From Dokdonella_A sp044227025 (lineage in GTDB: Bacteria; Pseudomonadota; Gammaproteobacteria; Xanthomonadales; Rhodanobacteraceae): a DNA stretch of 64,000 bases. Both the position numbers and the translations under genes were made by a program. Positions within the stretch are counted from its first letter, which is position 1. Each line of letters starts with the position of its first letter. A model generated the notes under the pieces. That model had not been told where the DNA came from, did not search any database, and was given only the letters and a program-made list of their open reading frames with translations. Below are positions 55,844 to 63,928 of this stretch, piece after piece. Where the stretch lies: contig NZ_JBGAFX010000001.1 of assembly GCF_044227025.1 (NCBI RefSeq), forward strand, positions 744,001 through 808,000, given 5' to 3'.

Positions 55844-56326
55844 ATGGTGGTGCGCGACCAACTCGGCAGGTATAGCTTTCGAGGCAAGCAGAGCGAAACC
55901 GACATCCTCGGCATCGCGGAAGACATTCTTCAACGCCGACTCGAACGCTTGGGCACAATGACCAGCCCGGACCAGAGCGCGCAGTTTCTGCGCATGCGGC
56001 TGGCCCACCTTCCACACGAAGAGTTTCACGCGGTATGGCTCGACAACCGGCACCGGGTGCTCGCCATCGAGTCGCTTGCCCGCGGAACCATCGACGGCGC
56101 GTCCATTCACCCACGCGAAGTCGTGAAGGCGGCGCTGCGCTGGAACGCGGCCGCAGCGATCTTTTCGCACAACCATCCTTCGGGCGATCCCGAACCAAGC
56201 GCGGCCGACCGAGCCATCACGAGGCAGTTGAAGGAGGCGCTCACGCTCGTCGAGGTCCGCGTTCTGGACCATGTGGTCGTGGGTGCAGCCGGCACGGTGT
56301 CGCTGGCACAGCGAGGATGGTGCTGA
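55844..56326 (+). CDS. RadC/JAB1-MPN-type protein
   Basis: 160 residues. The JAMM metalloprotease-type motif HNHPSGDPEPSAAD fits HxH-x10-D. An upstream Glu lies in LPHEEFHAVWLD, and VEVRVLDHVVVGAAGTVSLAQRGW closes the fold. RadC-family proteins were named for DNA repair without good support, and many lie in mobile elements and defence regions. It lacks the N-terminal helix-hairpin-helix domain of chromosomal RadC, as island copies usually do. Start ATG 55844 has CAGGAG upstream. It precedes the SIR2 gene. Confidence 0.9.
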   Translation: MVVRDQLGRYSFRGKQSETDILGIAEDILQRRLERLGTMTSPDQSAQFLRMRLAHLPHEEFHAVWLDNRHRVLAIESLARGTIDGASIHPREVVKAALRWNAAAAIFSHNHPSGDPEPSAADRAITRQLKEALTLVEVRVLDHVVVGAAGTVSLAQRGWC

Positions 56327-56742
56327 GGCACCTCGATGGTCATGTCGGCGCGAGCACACAGCGCGCCGGCATGCGCTTCCGCTCCCGGGCGCGTCGCACC
56401 GGCGTTTCACCCATGGGACGGCAGTGGAGTGGGCGCATCAGAACCCTCGGGCGGGTGATGATCCGCTCATTGTCCTGCTGCCCCCATGCCGTTAGCGGCG
56501 TGGCCGCATGATTGAAGCTGCTCGGCCCATCATGACGTACACAAGCCGAAGCTGGTCGAGAGTGAGCCGTCCCACCTTATCCATGTCCTTGGGATGGGGG
56601 TAGTGGCCGCGCGTCGGGCCGTTGCCTCGAATCCCGCCGCGGTGCGGCGCAAGCGATCGAGCCCGGCGCTCTTCAGGCTCTCTCGCCGCCGCAGTAGGAT
56701 GCTGCATTCAACGCGCTCAGCACTGCTCACGGGGAAATCCGG
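56327..56742. other. 416-bp gap, no supported gene
   Basis: Between RadC and the SIR2 gene. A minus-strand frame (stop near 56492) encodes KVGRLTLDQLRLVYVMMGR, which looks protein-like but has no convincing start or ribosome site. The rest is GC-rich and unremarkable until the SIR2 ribosome site GGGGAAAT before 56743. It could hold a small remnant gene. Confidence 0.4.
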
Positions 56743-59700
56743 ATGACCATCTCTATTCCATTGGCATTGAAGTCGGCCATCGAATCCGGCGACTGTGTCT
56801 TGTTCCTCGGTGCTGGTATCGGCGCTCACCTACAGGGCCTGGATGGGAAACCCCTCCCGGATGCCGCCGCGCTCAGCGGGGAAATGGCCGCCCATTTCAG
56901 CATTTCTTTTTCCGGAGATCCGCCATCGCTGTCGAAGATGTCGCAACTCGTCGAGATACGAAAGACGCGGGAACAACTGGACGAATTTTTAAGGAAGCGG
57001 TTGGCCAATTCCGAACCGGATGACGTCCTCGGGTGGATCACGACCCGACGGTGGCAAGCCATTTACACGACCAACTACGATTCTGGAATACCAAGGGCCT
57101 ACGAAAAAAGCGCTAGGCCGGCTCAAACCCCGCGCGTCATCTCCAAGACCAGCGAGTTGAACCTTTTGCAGGATTTCGAGGTGCCCATTTATTTCATTCA
57201 TGGCGCACTATTTGGGGCAAGCGCGACCGGCCGCGTGGTCATCACCGAAAAGGATTACACGCGCTTCCGAGAAGAGCGGCGCATGCTTTTTGAGCGGCTC
57301 AAGAATCACTTTGCCACGTCTCCCTTTTTGTACATCGGATATTCGAACCGGGATCCCAACTGGTCGTTGGTTCTCGATGAGGTTGAGGAAGAGTTCTCGC
57401 CATCCCGGACGCCGCGATCGTTCCGAGTCTGCCCGCATGAAGACGCCTTTGATGAAGAAATCTTGTTGAGTCGGAACATCGAGACGATTCACACCGATTT
57501 GGCCGGATTCGTCGCCACCACACAGGCGGTCCTCAACGAACTCGCCGTCGACTCCGATAAGCTGGGTCGCCTTCGAAAATTGGTGCCTCATGACCTTCGG
57601 GAAGCCTTCGACAAGAACCCGGCCGCGGCGACGCGCTTGTTGAACTCCTGGGATTACGTGAATCAAACCGATTTCAGTGCCGCGTCCAATCTTCAGGATT
57701 TTTTGCTCGGCGACCGTGCCAAATGGAGCCTGTTGGCCGAACGGAAATTTTTCAAACGCGATATTGAAGACGACGTGTTTGACGAGGCGCTGGATTACAT
57801 CACCGGGGAGAACGCGAAACCCGGTGTCATCCCCATTCTTGGCCCCGCGGGATACGGGACCACTACTCTGCTCATGGCCCTTGCGACTCGACTTGTCGAT
57901 GAGCGGGCCGGTCGGGTGTTTTTCCACCGACCCGGTGCCGCGCTCTTGGAAGGCGATATCGATTTCGCTGTCTCCCTATTTGGTGGTTCGACCATCTTCT
58001 TCATCGACGACGCTCCGCAAAACGCCGCGGTCATCGTGAATGTGCTGAATGGGTTGCGGGCGACAAAAGCGCGGGCGCTGTTCGTCCTAGGCTCACGGTT
58101 GAACGAATGGTCCCAAGCTCGGTTCCGTATCTCGTCGAAAAGTTTCGAGATTGATCCGCTCTCCGACGCAGAAATTGAACGGCTCTTGAAATTTCTAGAG
58201 AGCAACAATGCCCTGCAAGGGCTCGCCAACTTGAAGGAAGACTTGCGCTTCGCATTCATCCGGACGCGCGCAAATAAGGAACTTTTGGTGGCTCTCCGAG
58301 AGGCCGCCGATGGTCGAGGGCTTGGTTTCGACGCAATCATCGAGGATGAGTTTCGAAAAATCGGCAGCGACGTGGCCAAGGAAGCCTACCTCACAGTCTG
58401 TTGCTGCTACCAGTTCGGCGCCTACGTTCGTGACGCGACGTTGGCGAACATGCTGAACCGCTCGTTGACCGACTTCTATGAGGCTATCGCGGATGCGACC
58501 AACGGCGTCATTGTTTTCGATGTCGTCGACCAAGTGGGTGGCATCACCGCTGCTCGGGCGCGCCACTCCACGATTGCCCGAATCGTCTGGGAGCGCTCCG
58601 GCTCGCCCGCGGGCAAGGACGCCGTCCTTCAACGCTCGCTGGAGTTGTTGAACTTGACCTACCGCGTGGACGTGGAAGCGTTCGAGCATTTCACCCGAAC
58701 CGACAGACTGATTGACTCCATCCGCTCGTTTGACGACAAGGCACGCTTTTTCGAGACCGCGTGTCGGAAGGATCCCGAAAACCCGTATGTGCGTCAGCAC
58801 TACGCTCGCATGCTGTTGCGCGCCGAAAAGCCGGAACTGGCGTTGGGGCAAATTGAAGAGGGGATATTGCTCAACCCCAAATCCGTGCCCAAGGTGCTGC
58901 TGCATACCAAGGGAATCATCCTGACCGAACTGGCCACCAGCATTGAGAGCACGGATATTGCCCGCAAGAGGATGGTCCAGGCCGAGGGGGTCTTCCGCTC
59001 TTCCATCCAGAAAAATATCAGGGACGACTACGCGCACACCGCGCTCGCTCAACTGTATTTAAAATGGGCGCAACGTGATTCGATTTCCGAAGACGAGTCT
59101 TCGGATTACTTGACCAAGGCCGAGGGAGCTGTGAGCGAAGGCCTGCGCGCGTGCTCGGACAAAGAGGCTTTATGGGTCGTCTCCGCTAGCATCGAACATA
59201 AGCTGGGGGACCAGCCAGCACGGATGAAAGCTCTTGAGAAGGCAGTCAAGGAAAATCCCATTGGTGTTGTCCCGCGCTTTCTGCTTGGCCGCCTTTACCG
59301 AAAGAAGGGGAAACACCAAGAGGCCATCGCGATCTTGAAACCCGTTGTTGAAGGCCACCCGGAGGAGTTCCGGGCGGTGCAGGAATATGCGCTCGCCATG
59401 CTGGACGGAGGCGCCAAGTTGCCCGAGGCCATCGCCGTGCTCCGCCTTGGGGAGACTTACGGCCTTAGCGACCTGCGTTTCATCTGTCTGCTGGGCGGCC
59501 TCTTGTTCCTGGATAAGCAATTCGACCGTGCCGAAGAGGCATTCGGTGCCTCTGAACGCCGCGACTTCGCCTACAAGGATTTGATCACTATTAATTTCCG
59601 TCCCAAATCCGGACCCGAATGCTCGAACCAACTGACCGGCCGCGTGGTGCGCATGGGCACGTCCTATTGTTTCGTGGAGGTCCAAGGGTATCCGCTGTTT

Positions 59701-59820
59701 TATTGCCCGTTCGTTCGAGTGGGAAAACTCTCGCTGCGCGTGGGCGCGGACATTCGCTTCCTGTTCGGCTTCGCGGCCAAGGGCCCGCGGGTGGATGAGA
59801 TTCTTTGGGCGAGCAATTGA
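56743..59820 (+). CDS. SIR2 / STAND-like P-loop / TPR / OB-like candidate anti-phage protein
   Basis: 1025 residues. SIR2-type NADase domain at residues ~1-270: CVLFLGAGIG near 18, TTNYDSGIPRAYE near 108, IYFIHGA near 149, YIGYSNRDPNW near 198. A STAND-like NTPase follows: P-loop GPAGYGTTTL near 367, with Thr where the usual lysine stands, Walker B IFFIDDAP near 417, VLGSR near 447. Helical repeats of TPR type fill ~660-950. The last ~62 residues (GRVVRMGTSYCFVEVQGY, ending VDEILWASN) resemble a cold-shock/OB fold. SIR2-STAND proteins such as Avs5 defend against phage by depleting NAD+; that role is inferred here. Codon use is less GC-rich than the chromosome, a sign of transfer. Preceded by RadC and HNH genes. 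Confidence 0.88.
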   Translation: MTISIPLALKSAIESGDCVLFLGAGIGAHLQGLDGKPLPDAAALSGEMAAHFSISFSGDPPSLSKMSQLVEIRKTREQLDEFLRKRLANSEPDDVLGWITTRRWQAIYTTNYDSGIPRAYEKSARPAQTPRVISKTSELNLLQDFEVPIYFIHGALFGASATGRVVITEKDYTRFREERRMLFERLKNHFATSPFLYIGYSNRDPNWSLVLDEVEEEFSPSRTPRSFRVCPHEDAFDEEILLSRNIETIHTDLAGFVATTQAVLNELAVDSDKLGRLRKLVPHDLREAFDKNPAAATRLLNSWDYVNQTDFSAASNLQDFLLGDRAKWSLLAERKFFKRDIEDDVFDEALDYITGENAKPGVIPILGPAGYGTTTLLMALATRLVDERAGRVFFHRPGAALLEGDIDFAVSLFGGSTIFFIDDAPQNAAVIVNVLNGLRATKARALFVLGSRLNEWSQARFRISSKSFEIDPLSDAEIERLLKFLESNNALQGLANLKEDLRFAFIRTRANKELLVALREAADGRGLGFDAIIEDEFRKIGSDVAKEAYLTVCCCYQFGAYVRDATLANMLNRSLTDFYEAIADATNGVIVFDVVDQVGGITAARARHSTIARIVWERSGSPAGKDAVLQRSLELLNLTYRVDVEAFEHFTRTDRLIDSIRSFDDKARFFETACRKDPENPYVRQHYARMLLRAEKPELALGQIEEGILLNPKSVPKVLLHTKGIILTELATSIESTDIARKRMVQAEGVFRSSIQKNIRDDYAHTALAQLYLKWAQRDSISEDESSDYLTKAEGAVSEGLRACSDKEALWVVSASIEHKLGDQPARMKALEKAVKENPIGVVPRFLLGRLYRKKGKHQEAIAILKPVVEGHPEEFRAVQEYALAMLDGGAKLPEAIAVLRLGETYGLSDLRFICLLGGLLFLDKQFDRAEEAFGASERRDFAYKDLITINFRPKSGPECSNQLTGRVVRMGTSYCFVEVQGYPLFYCPFVRVGKLSLRVGADIRFLFGFAAKGPRVDEILWASN

Positions 59821-60036
59821 GGGCTACTGCTGAGCCTCGTTCTTCGAGTTGAGCTACGGGCGGCGCATCACGTTGGCCGTTTTGCGCACTACCTAGCGCT
59901 CTGACGCGCGAGCCATCGAGCACGTACGCTTGACCTAGATGGCAGCGGCTCGACGTGATCAGGGAACGAGCGGGTGGCCGCCAACCCAGTAAGGCATGGC
60001 GATAACCAAGCGGCGCTCGCCATGCCCGACGAGAAA

Positions 60037-60357
60037 TTACGATGCGCTCGTCGAAATGCCCTCCAACCATTCCTGCCCCTTCTTTCGGATGGCCAACCGC
60101 ATGGTGGGTGAGGCACCCACGCGTTCCTTTCCGTCGAGCAGCAGGCCCACGATCTCGACCGACGAGAAATCTGCACACTTGGCGGTTAGGACCGCACCTC
60201 CGAACTCAAGACGCTTCCGTCGCTCTTCCCGTCTAGACCGTAGCTTCGCCAGATGAGCGTTGCGCATCTCGCGCATGAGTTGACGCGCTTTCAATGCAGC
60301 CAAGCGCTGGGTGGCCGATGCCACCCGTTCGCTCAGCTTGTCCGAACTCGAACTCAT
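60037..60357 (-). CDS. Small TraD/MobC-like mobilization accessory protein
   Basis: 106 residues, highly basic and helical: LAALKARQLMREMRNAHLAKLRSRREERRKRLEFGGAVL, then SVEIVGLLLDGKERVGASP and AIRKKGQEWLEG. The arginine/lysine helix followed by a short hydrophobic G-A-V-L segment is the pattern of the small TraD/MobC proteins that accompany MobA/MobL relaxases and help open oriT. Assigned by pattern and by the nearby relaxase. It overlaps the upstream gene by 4 bases. Confidence 0.7.
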   Translation of the reverse strand: MSSSSDKLSERVASATQRLAALKARQLMREMRNAHLAKLRSRREERRKRLEFGGAVLTAKCADFSSVEIVGLLLDGKERVGASPTMRLAIRKKGQEWLEGISTSAS

Positions 60358-60785
60358 CGCGGACGCCTCCGGCAGCGCACCGTGGGCTGCTCTTCGAAAT
60401 CACCTTGCGGCGTATCGCTTGGAACGTCGGTTTGAGACACGTCTTCGGGTATATCCGACGCTGCCGACGGGGCATTGCCAGCGACCCTGCCGGCTTCTTC
60501 CGCCCGCGCGCGTCGCCGCGCCTCAATCGCCGCCCGCAGGCGTTGTCCGCTGTCCATGGATGGCTTGTACTGCGGTCGGGGGCCGCGACGCTGGTTGTCG
60601 CCATCCAGAACGGTGCGGACGAGGGACGCCGTCCGGTTGGCGAAATCGTGGAGGCAAATGTCGTCCGCCGTCATCGCGAAGTGCGGGAGCCGATCGAGTT
60701 CGGACCGGTAGCACCAAATAAGGTGGTCCAAGGCGAAGCCGGCCTCAAGAAGTGCGGCGCGGTGAAGGGGTTCGTACGTGGTCAT
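60354..60785 (-). CDS. Hypothetical mobilization-region protein, 143 aa
   Basis: Not recognised. N-terminal conserved-looking part (TTYEPLHRAALLEAGFALDHLIWCYRSELDRLPHFAMTADDICLHDF), basic middle (RLRAAIEARRRARAEEAGRV) and a disordered acidic tail. Coupled to the TraD/MobC-like gene by the 4-base ATGA overlap and divergent, across a 463-bp gap, from the plus-strand genes leading to the relaxase. Probably a relaxosome accessory, by position only. Confidence 0.6.
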   Translation of the reverse strand: MTTYEPLHRAALLEAGFALDHLIWCYRSELDRLPHFAMTADDICLHDFANRTASLVRTVLDGDNQRRGPRPQYKPSMDSGQRLRAAIEARRRARAEEAGRVAGNAPSAASDIPEDVSQTDVPSDTPQGDFEEQPTVRCRRRPR

Positions 60786-60853
60786 GGCGAGGCGTCCTGG
60801 TTGGGGAGTACCTCTTCGGAATACACGCCGAGCTCCGAAGCACAAGGACATGA

Positions 60854-60880
60854 AATATGCGATTTTTGGATTCGCATATT
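60854..60880. promoter_or_regulatory. Inverted repeat in the divergent mob intergenic region
   Basis: AATATGCGA-TTTTTGGAT-TCGCATATT, a perfect 9-bp inverted repeat with a 9-base spacer. It is AT-rich against a GC-rich surround and sits ~70 bases upstream of the minus-strand mob genes. Fits an operator or relaxosome-protein binding site. Confidence 0.5.
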
Positions 60881-61045
60881 GAATGCCCGTGGCCATGTGA
60901 CGGCCGTCACGTTACAGGCGCTGGCTCGAAGCGGATGCCGCGATGTGGAAACGAAAGAGCATGCCGTCGCAGCGGCACCCATGGGCAGGGCTCAAGCCTG
61001 GCCGATAGGAAGCGATCATCAAGGCGAGGCAAGAGCGCAAGGACG

Positions 61046-61104
61046 CAAACTCCCTGCGGGGTTTGCCGGCCCCTGGCGGGGCCGTTGCGCCGGAGCTGCG
61101 CCCC
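61046..61104. other. Candidate oriT region: twin hairpins with IncQ-like nic text
   Basis: Two back-to-back hairpins, CAAACTCC / GGGGTTTG (61046-61065, one G-T pair) and CGGCCCC / GGGGCCG (61067-61084), are followed by TTGCGCC and CTGCGCCCC, which resemble the IncQ nic text TGCGCCC. They lie between divergent mobilization genes, as oriT does in RSF1010-type plasmids. No T-run follows, so a terminator is less likely. The assignment is tentative; the rest of the 60786-61248 gap shows no gene. Confidence 0.3.
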
Positions 61105-61248
61105 GGACCCCGATGCGACACGCATCGATGATCCGCTTGTAAAGGTGCGATCGTGCCCAATCGTCGTGACGCTGTGCGCGGGAAGGTGGCCTTGCCAAGG
61201 TCGAAAAATCTGCTAAGACAATGCAGGTCGACTTGAGGGTGATGCGCT

Positions 61249-61494
61249 ATGAAAGTCAGTACGTTTTGGAACAAAGCTTTTCTCGCTGCGCTCCATCGCT
61301 TGGCCGCTGCGGATGCAGAGGCGGAGGCGGATGAAGCCACCCGCCGTGCTGTTTCGAGCTGGCAAAAGCATGCGAATGACTACGTCCCTACCATGACATT
61401 CCGTGGAGACCTAGACGTGGCGAAGCATCCGCTCCAATTGTCCAAGTTGGCGCCGCCTCCCGAACTACCTGACTACCTCAAGCCGGTGAGTTAG
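61249..61494 (+). CDS. Hypothetical protein, 81 aa
   Basis: Not recognised. Small and helical at the N-terminus (VSTFWNKAFLAALHRLAAADAEAEADEATRRAVSSW), then proline-rich (LSKLAPPPELPDYLKP). GAGGGTGATGCG precedes the ATG. Lower GC than the chromosome. It overlaps the convergent 167-residue gene by 17 bases, so the two may be a related cargo pair; no toxin or antitoxin signature is visible. Confidence 0.55.
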   Translation: MKVSTFWNKAFLAALHRLAAADAEAEADEATRRAVSSWQKHANDYVPTMTFRGDLDVAKHPLQLSKLAPPPELPDYLKPVS

Positions 61495-61981
61495 CGCGCG
61501 GATCAGTCGGAGCTTGCTGCGTAATAATTCTCTGCATTGCGGCAATCTCCTTTGTTGCAGCAAGCAAGCGGAGCTCCAAAATCACCGCGTGGGATGCATC
61601 TGCAAAGCGACCGACGAAATCGTTCCCTATATAGGCGTCGGTACAACGCATACCCCCTCCAAAGGTGTTCGAAGTCAACGCAAAATTCGTCGGCTTCGGA
61701 AGTTCTTGCGTATCAAGTTTCACCCACGAATCGTAGCCGTCTGCGAATAAGATGGCCCAAGCATCGTACGCAAAACTGGCCAGAAACATCCCGGCGTTCG
61801 TGTAGACCTCGAAGTCGTACTCAGTAGTCGAACTCGTCTCACTCTTTTCAACTTCGCTGAAGGATGAGGGTGCGGATGTTAACGACGGCGGTAGGTCGGG
61901 AGCCGGTTTCTTTGCCTTGATGCCGTGCGTCTGGCGCGCCACTTTTTCAACATAGCAATGTACAAACTTGCGCACGGACAT
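61478..61981 (-). CDS. Hypothetical protein, 167 aa
   Basis: Not recognised. A basic N-terminus (VRKFVHCYVEKVARQ) and a disordered segment (residues ~25-50) precede a compact domain: YDFEVYTNAGMFLASFAYDAWAILFADGYDSW, TFGGGMRCTDAYIGNDFVGRFADASHAVILELRLLAAT. No signal peptide. Low-GC codon use unlike the host genes, consistent with foreign origin. ATG 61981 is the start that leaves a plausible 5' region; longer frames cross the relaxase promoter. Confidence 0.6.
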   Translation of the reverse strand: MSVRKFVHCYVEKVARQTHGIKAKKPAPDLPPSLTSAPSSFSEVEKSETSSTTEYDFEVYTNAGMFLASFAYDAWAILFADGYDSWVKLDTQELPKPTNFALTSNTFGGGMRCTDAYIGNDFVGRFADASHAVILELRLLAATKEIAAMQRIITQQAPTDPRANSPA

Positions 61982-62164
61982 AATGATCCTTGTCAGTGAG
62001 GAGGCGTCAAAAGCAAAGCAAGAAAAGGTCACCCGCAATCGGTGAAGCGCGAGACTGTTGGACGCACGCAACATGCGCTCCCATATCGTTGCATAGTACG
62101 GTTTCGCACATCCAATGTCCTTGCGGATCCCGATGTTTGCCGTACGGTGTAGTTCACACCGCCT

Positions 62165-63829
62165 ATGGCCATCTACTACTCCCGCCTCTCCCCCATCTCC
62201 CGCTCCCGCGGCCACAGCGCGGTCGCGGCGGCGGCCTACCGTGCAGGCACGCGCCTCCACGACGAGCGGACCGACCAGGCGCACGACTATTCGAAGCGGA
62301 AGGGCGTCGTGTCCGCGGCGATGCGTGCTCCAGTACGCGCCTCGTGGGCATTGGACCTCGCTTCCGTCTGGAGCCGCGCCGAACAGGCGGAAGTTCGGCG
62401 CAACGCTCGAACGGCGCGCGAGCTGGTTGTCGCCTTGCCCGCAGAGCTGACCGAGGTACAGAACGAGCGGCTTGCCCAGGACATCGCACAGGACCTCGTC
62501 GACCGTTACGGCGTCGCGGTGCTCGTGGCGGTCCACCGACCCGACGCGCATGGCGACGATCGCAACGTCCATTGTCATCTTCTGATGAGCACCCGCGTCG
62601 CCGGTCCCGAAGGGTTCGGTGTGAAAGTTCGCGTGCTCGACGACCGGACAACAGGCCCCATTGAGGCCGAAGCGATGCGGTCGCGGGTCGCCGAATGCAT
62701 CAACGCCGCCTTGGCTGCCGCGGGACACGCCAAACAGGTCGATCCCCGGCCACTGAAGACACAGGCCCGGGATGCGGCGGAGCGAGGCGACTTCGCTGGC
62801 GTCGTCGCGCTCACGCGTACGCCGACCTGCCACCAAGGTCGGGCCGCCTCGGCAATGGCGCGGCGCGGCGGTGCATCCGAAATCGTCGTCGACAACGCGG
62901 CCGTGCGGCGCGACAACGCAGAGGTGACCGCATGGGGTGCCGGGCGTGCGCAGGTGCTGCGCCGGGTTGCGCAGACACGAGCCGCGCGCAGCGTTCGCGC
63001 GTCGAGCGTGAATCTTGGCGATCGGCTTCGGCCGCGCAATGGGTTGGGTCCGCTCAACGCCTTCACGCGGGCGACGGGAGCCGACGCCGAACTTCTCAAC
63101 GCCCAAGCACAAGCGGCCCATGAAACCGCGCGCGTGGAACGCGATGCATCGGAGCATCTCCTCGATCTCATGGCCCGTGCCGCGAACCAACACGCATCAG
63201 CCATTCAGGCCCATTTTGAGCTCCTGAACAAGTCGGGCGCGAGCGCCGCCACCGCACGTTCGGCCTCCTCTTCGGCAATGTATTCCTGGGAAGTACCGAG
63301 CCGTCGGAGCGAGAAGGGATTGCCGGACGCACGAGCGGCGCGGACCTCGGTCCAACGAGCGCGGGCCCGCGAAGAGCGAGATCGGGGGCGCCTTGCTCGT
63401 GCGGAGCGCCGAACGGACCGCGCTGCAGGGGAGCCCACCTACTCCGAAGGCTTGCAGCCACCGACGTGGAAGAAACCGCTCACGCGTCGGCAATGGGCCG
63501 AGTACCGCCGTAGCCAGCGCTCCGCGCTCCGCGCCGCTGTTGCGGACGACGGGCAGGCTCGGCACGTCGAGGTGCGCGAGGCGGGTGCCCGCGCACGTGG
63601 GGCGCACAAGAAGGCGCACGCTGCGCCGCGCGCGCCGGCCGACGCAATGCGCGCATCCGAAGCGATGCATGCGCAAACCGCACCGACCGCGCTGACGCCA
63701 ACCCCCTCACTCTTCGGCGAGTTCGATACCGTCCAGGCGGACCTGGCCCGGGCGATGGACGCCCTGGTCCGCGGGATGCCGTCTCCTTCATACCGGCCCT
63801 CGATGCGTCGACGCCCGACGCCTCCATGA
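62165..63829 (+). CDS. MobA/MobL-family (MOBQ) relaxase
   Basis: 554 residues. N-terminal relaxase domain starting MAIYYSRLSPISRSRGHSA with Tyr25 in AAAAYRAG, the position of the nicking tyrosine in RSF1010 MobA. ARELVVALPAELTEVQNERLAQ follows, then the metal-binding histidines in HRPDAHGDDRNVHCHLLMS (H-x-H of the HUH fold). No primase domain follows; the C-terminal half is arginine/alanine-rich and helical, ending in a basic Pro/Arg tail. It nicks oriT and pilots DNA into a recipient using another element's conjugation apparatus. Divergent small mob genes lie 1.4 kb upstream. Confidence 0.94.
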   Translation: MAIYYSRLSPISRSRGHSAVAAAAYRAGTRLHDERTDQAHDYSKRKGVVSAAMRAPVRASWALDLASVWSRAEQAEVRRNARTARELVVALPAELTEVQNERLAQDIAQDLVDRYGVAVLVAVHRPDAHGDDRNVHCHLLMSTRVAGPEGFGVKVRVLDDRTTGPIEAEAMRSRVAECINAALAAAGHAKQVDPRPLKTQARDAAERGDFAGVVALTRTPTCHQGRAASAMARRGGASEIVVDNAAVRRDNAEVTAWGAGRAQVLRRVAQTRAARSVRASSVNLGDRLRPRNGLGPLNAFTRATGADAELLNAQAQAAHETARVERDASEHLLDLMARAANQHASAIQAHFELLNKSGASAATARSASSSAMYSWEVPSRRSEKGLPDARAARTSVQRARAREERDRGRLARAERRTDRAAGEPTYSEGLQPPTWKKPLTRRQWAEYRRSQRSALRAAVADDGQARHVEVREAGARARGAHKKAHAAPRAPADAMRASEAMHAQTAPTALTPTPSLFGEFDTVQADLARAMDALVRGMPSPSYRPSMRRRPTPP

Positions 63830-63928
63830 TGGCAGTCGGACCGCGCCACCTTTGGTTGAAGCTGGGGACTTGACGCGCCGCACAACCTGCATACGTTGGA
63901 CGAAACGTCTCGCGTCGAGGAGCCAGGT

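Noticed and set aside
56480..56530. GTTAGC-type text considered as an integron attC site
   Set aside because: No matching complementary core at the expected spacing and no integron integrase; the nearby integrase is the island tRNA type.
56492..56707. 71-codon minus-strand frame with KVGRLTLDQLRLVYVMMGR
   Set aside because: Protein-like segment but no convincing start or ribosome site; could be a remnant, left as unannotated gap.
59825..59875. tRNA-like text (minus strand CCCGTAGCTCAACTCG) after the SIR2 gene
   Set aside because: Only a D-arm-like fragment; no anticodon arm, T arm or acceptor pairing can be formed.
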